64,000 bases of DNA, taken from Gammaproteobacteria bacterium. Its GTDB lineage: Bacteria > Pseudomonadota > Gammaproteobacteria > Steroidobacterales > Woeseiaceae. Position 1 is the stretch's first letter. Every line of letters begins with the position of its first letter. The notes under the pieces are model-generated. The model was not told the origin of the DNA. It was given only the letters and a program-made list of their open reading frames with translations, and made no database searches. The DNA is taken from NCBI GenBank assembly GCA_029884165.1, contig JAOUIH010000009.1:1-64000 (forward strand), in the 5' to 3' direction. Position numbers and translations under genes: made by a program. Shown here piece after piece: positions 62,928-64,000 of the stretch.

Positions 62928-64000
62928 ATGCTCGTTGCCGAAGACCTGCTGCCGTTGCTCGCCTGCCCGCGCTGCGACCGGACACCGCTGCGCCAGGGCG
63001 GCAGCACGCTCGCCTGCCCGGCGTGCAAGACGGAGTTCCCGGGAGTGGCCGGTATCCCCTGGCTCTTTGCCGAACCGGATGCGACGCTCGGCCAATGGCG
63101 CGGGCGCCTGCATTTCGCCCTGCAGCAGCTCGCACACGAGACGCAGCGGATCGCGGCCGAACTCAGGGGCCAGGAACTGCGCGCCAGTACGCGACGGAGG
63201 CTCGAGCACCAGGCGGCAGCCCTCGAGTCGCACCGCCGCGCACTGCAGCAACTGCTGGCACCCGTCGACGTGCAGTCCCTCGAGGCAAACTACGAGTCCC
63301 ATCTCGCACTGCGGACTCGACTGCCGCTCGACCAGGGCATCAACACCTATTACGCGAACGCCCATCGCGACTGGAGCTGGGGAGCGACGGAAAACGAGGC
63401 GTCGCTTGCCGAGGTAATGAAAGCTCTCGACGCAAGCGGCGAGCGCAATCCGGGCACGACTGCCGTACTCGGTGCCGGCGCCTGCCGGCTGGCCTACGAC
63501 CTGCATAGTGACGCCGGCAGCCCGCTCACCGTAGCGCTGGACTTCAACCCCCTGCTGATCCTGATCGCGGCACGCATGGCCGCCGGCGAGTCGCTCGACC
63601 TGTGGGAGTTCCCGCTCGCGCCCAGGACGAGCGACGATTTCGCGGTCGCGCGAAAGCTGCGCGCGCCGGCACCGGCGGGTCCCGGCTTCCACCTGCTGCT
63701 CGCCGACGTGCTGCGCGCGCCCCTCGCGCCTGCCAGCTTCGACACGGTGCTGACGCCATGGCTGATCGATGTCGTGGGCGAAGACCTGGCGAGCTTCGGC
63801 TCGCGTATCAACCGGCTGCTCAGGCCGGGCGGACGCTGGATCAATTTCGGGTCGCTGTCCTTCGAAGGAACGCGACGGGCCGGCAGGCTCAGCGCCGGCG
63901 AAGTGCTCGAGGTCGTCGCCGACTGCGGGTTCGCGGCGCCGGCCGCATTCGACGCGGACATCCCCTACATGTCGTCCCCGGCGAGCCGGCATGCACGGAC
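62928..64000 (+). CDS. Zinc-ribbon SAM-dependent methyltransferase, N2227-like, partial at 3' end
   Basis: At least 357 aa, running off the window. The N-terminus has two CxxC pairs (LACPRCDRT and LACPACKTEFP), a Trm112-like ribbon. After a helical stretch, residues about 180-355 have a methyltransferase fold: AVLGAGACRLAYDL, ALDFNPLLILIAARM, and LLLADVLRAPLAPASFDTV. The end reads LLRPGGRWINFGSLSFEG and IPYMSSPASRHART, which recalls the carnosine N-methyltransferase (N2227) family. Substrate unknown. ATG 62928 gives an immediate ribbon domain. The gene has its own promoter region after a terminator. Confidence 0.75.
   Translation, partial: MLVAEDLLPLLACPRCDRTPLRQGGSTLACPACKTEFPGVAGIPWLFAEPDATLGQWRGRLHFALQQLAHETQRIAAELRGQELRASTRRRLEHQAAALESHRRALQQLLAPVDVQSLEANYESHLALRTRLPLDQGINTYYANAHRDWSWGATENEASLAEVMKALDASGERNPGTTAVLGAGACRLAYDLHSDAGSPLTVALDFNPLLILIAARMAAGESLDLWEFPLAPRTSDDFAVARKLRAPAPAGPGFHLLLADVLRAPLAPASFDTVLTPWLIDVVGEDLASFGSRINRLLRPGGRWINFGSLSFEGTRRAGRLSAGEVLEVVADCGFAAPAAFDADIPYMSSPASRHAR

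Overview
The window is about 64 kb of a GC-rich bacterial chromosome, roughly 60-65 % GC by eye. It looks like a free-living, probably marine or sediment, gammaproteobacterium. Support for this comes from the tsaD / rpsU-yqeY-dnaG-rpoD arrangement, a K+-independent proton pyrophosphatase beside PPi-type phosphofructokinase, split B12-dependent ribonucleotide reductase (NrdJa/NrdJb), waaA-hldE lipopolysaccharide genes, and many exported haem and outer-membrane proteins. A Woeseiaceae / Steroidobacterales / Chromatiales-like lineage is a guess from gene content only. No insertion sequence, phage, CRISPR array or rRNA was found.

Layout. 1-10 kb: methyl cycle (metK 5'-truncated, ahcY), cpdA with an odd start, TraB/GumN protein, an unlisted small rubredoxin, hemL, LON-domain protein, mpl, a membrane protein, rnd. 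9.6-14 kb: adk, PPi-phosphofructokinase and H+-pyrophosphatase, a PPi-energy module. 14-22 kb: PAS-PAS-GGDEF-EAL protein, a divergent Pcm paralogue with rhodanese and TolC, then waaA and hldE. 22-30 kb: NrdJb/NrdJa behind a likely NrdR box, an Hsp20 gene behind a sigma-32-like promoter, Do-type protease, soluble lytic transglycosylase. 30-38 kb: zinc aminopeptidase, cca, uppP operon, folate genes (pteridine reductase, folK, folB), tsaD. 38-42.8 kb: rpsU-yqeY-dnaG-rpoD and a tRNA with CAU anticodon that resembles tRNA-Ile2.

42.8-64 kb is more accessory. It holds a lower-GC DUF6090-like gene, an NCS1 symporter with a tiny coupled membrane partner, a cytochrome b / tetrahaem c3 pair, a DUF998 protein, a TldD-like metalloprotease carrying a Tat signal and lipobox, LysE, rhomboid and MOSC proteins. 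A reverse-strand envelope cluster follows: HzsA-related dihaem lipoprotein, SH3b-barrel, OMP barrel, DUF4266 lipoprotein, DUF3570 barrel.

Divergent from that cluster, across about 1 kb of non-coding DNA, is a three-gene operon: a DUF1588/DUF1585-like haem protein, a LamG lipoprotein with two CxxCH repeats, and a Tat-type DUF1501 protein. A near-perfect sigma-54 promoter (57083-57098) and a large nested hairpin in the presumed leader precede it. This back-to-back locus (about 50.8-62.8 kb) is the best candidate for an undescribed system: a regulated envelope haem-protein module resembling planctomycete cytochrome/LamG/DUF1501 sets. Its function is unknown. The window ends inside a zinc-ribbon methyltransferase gene.
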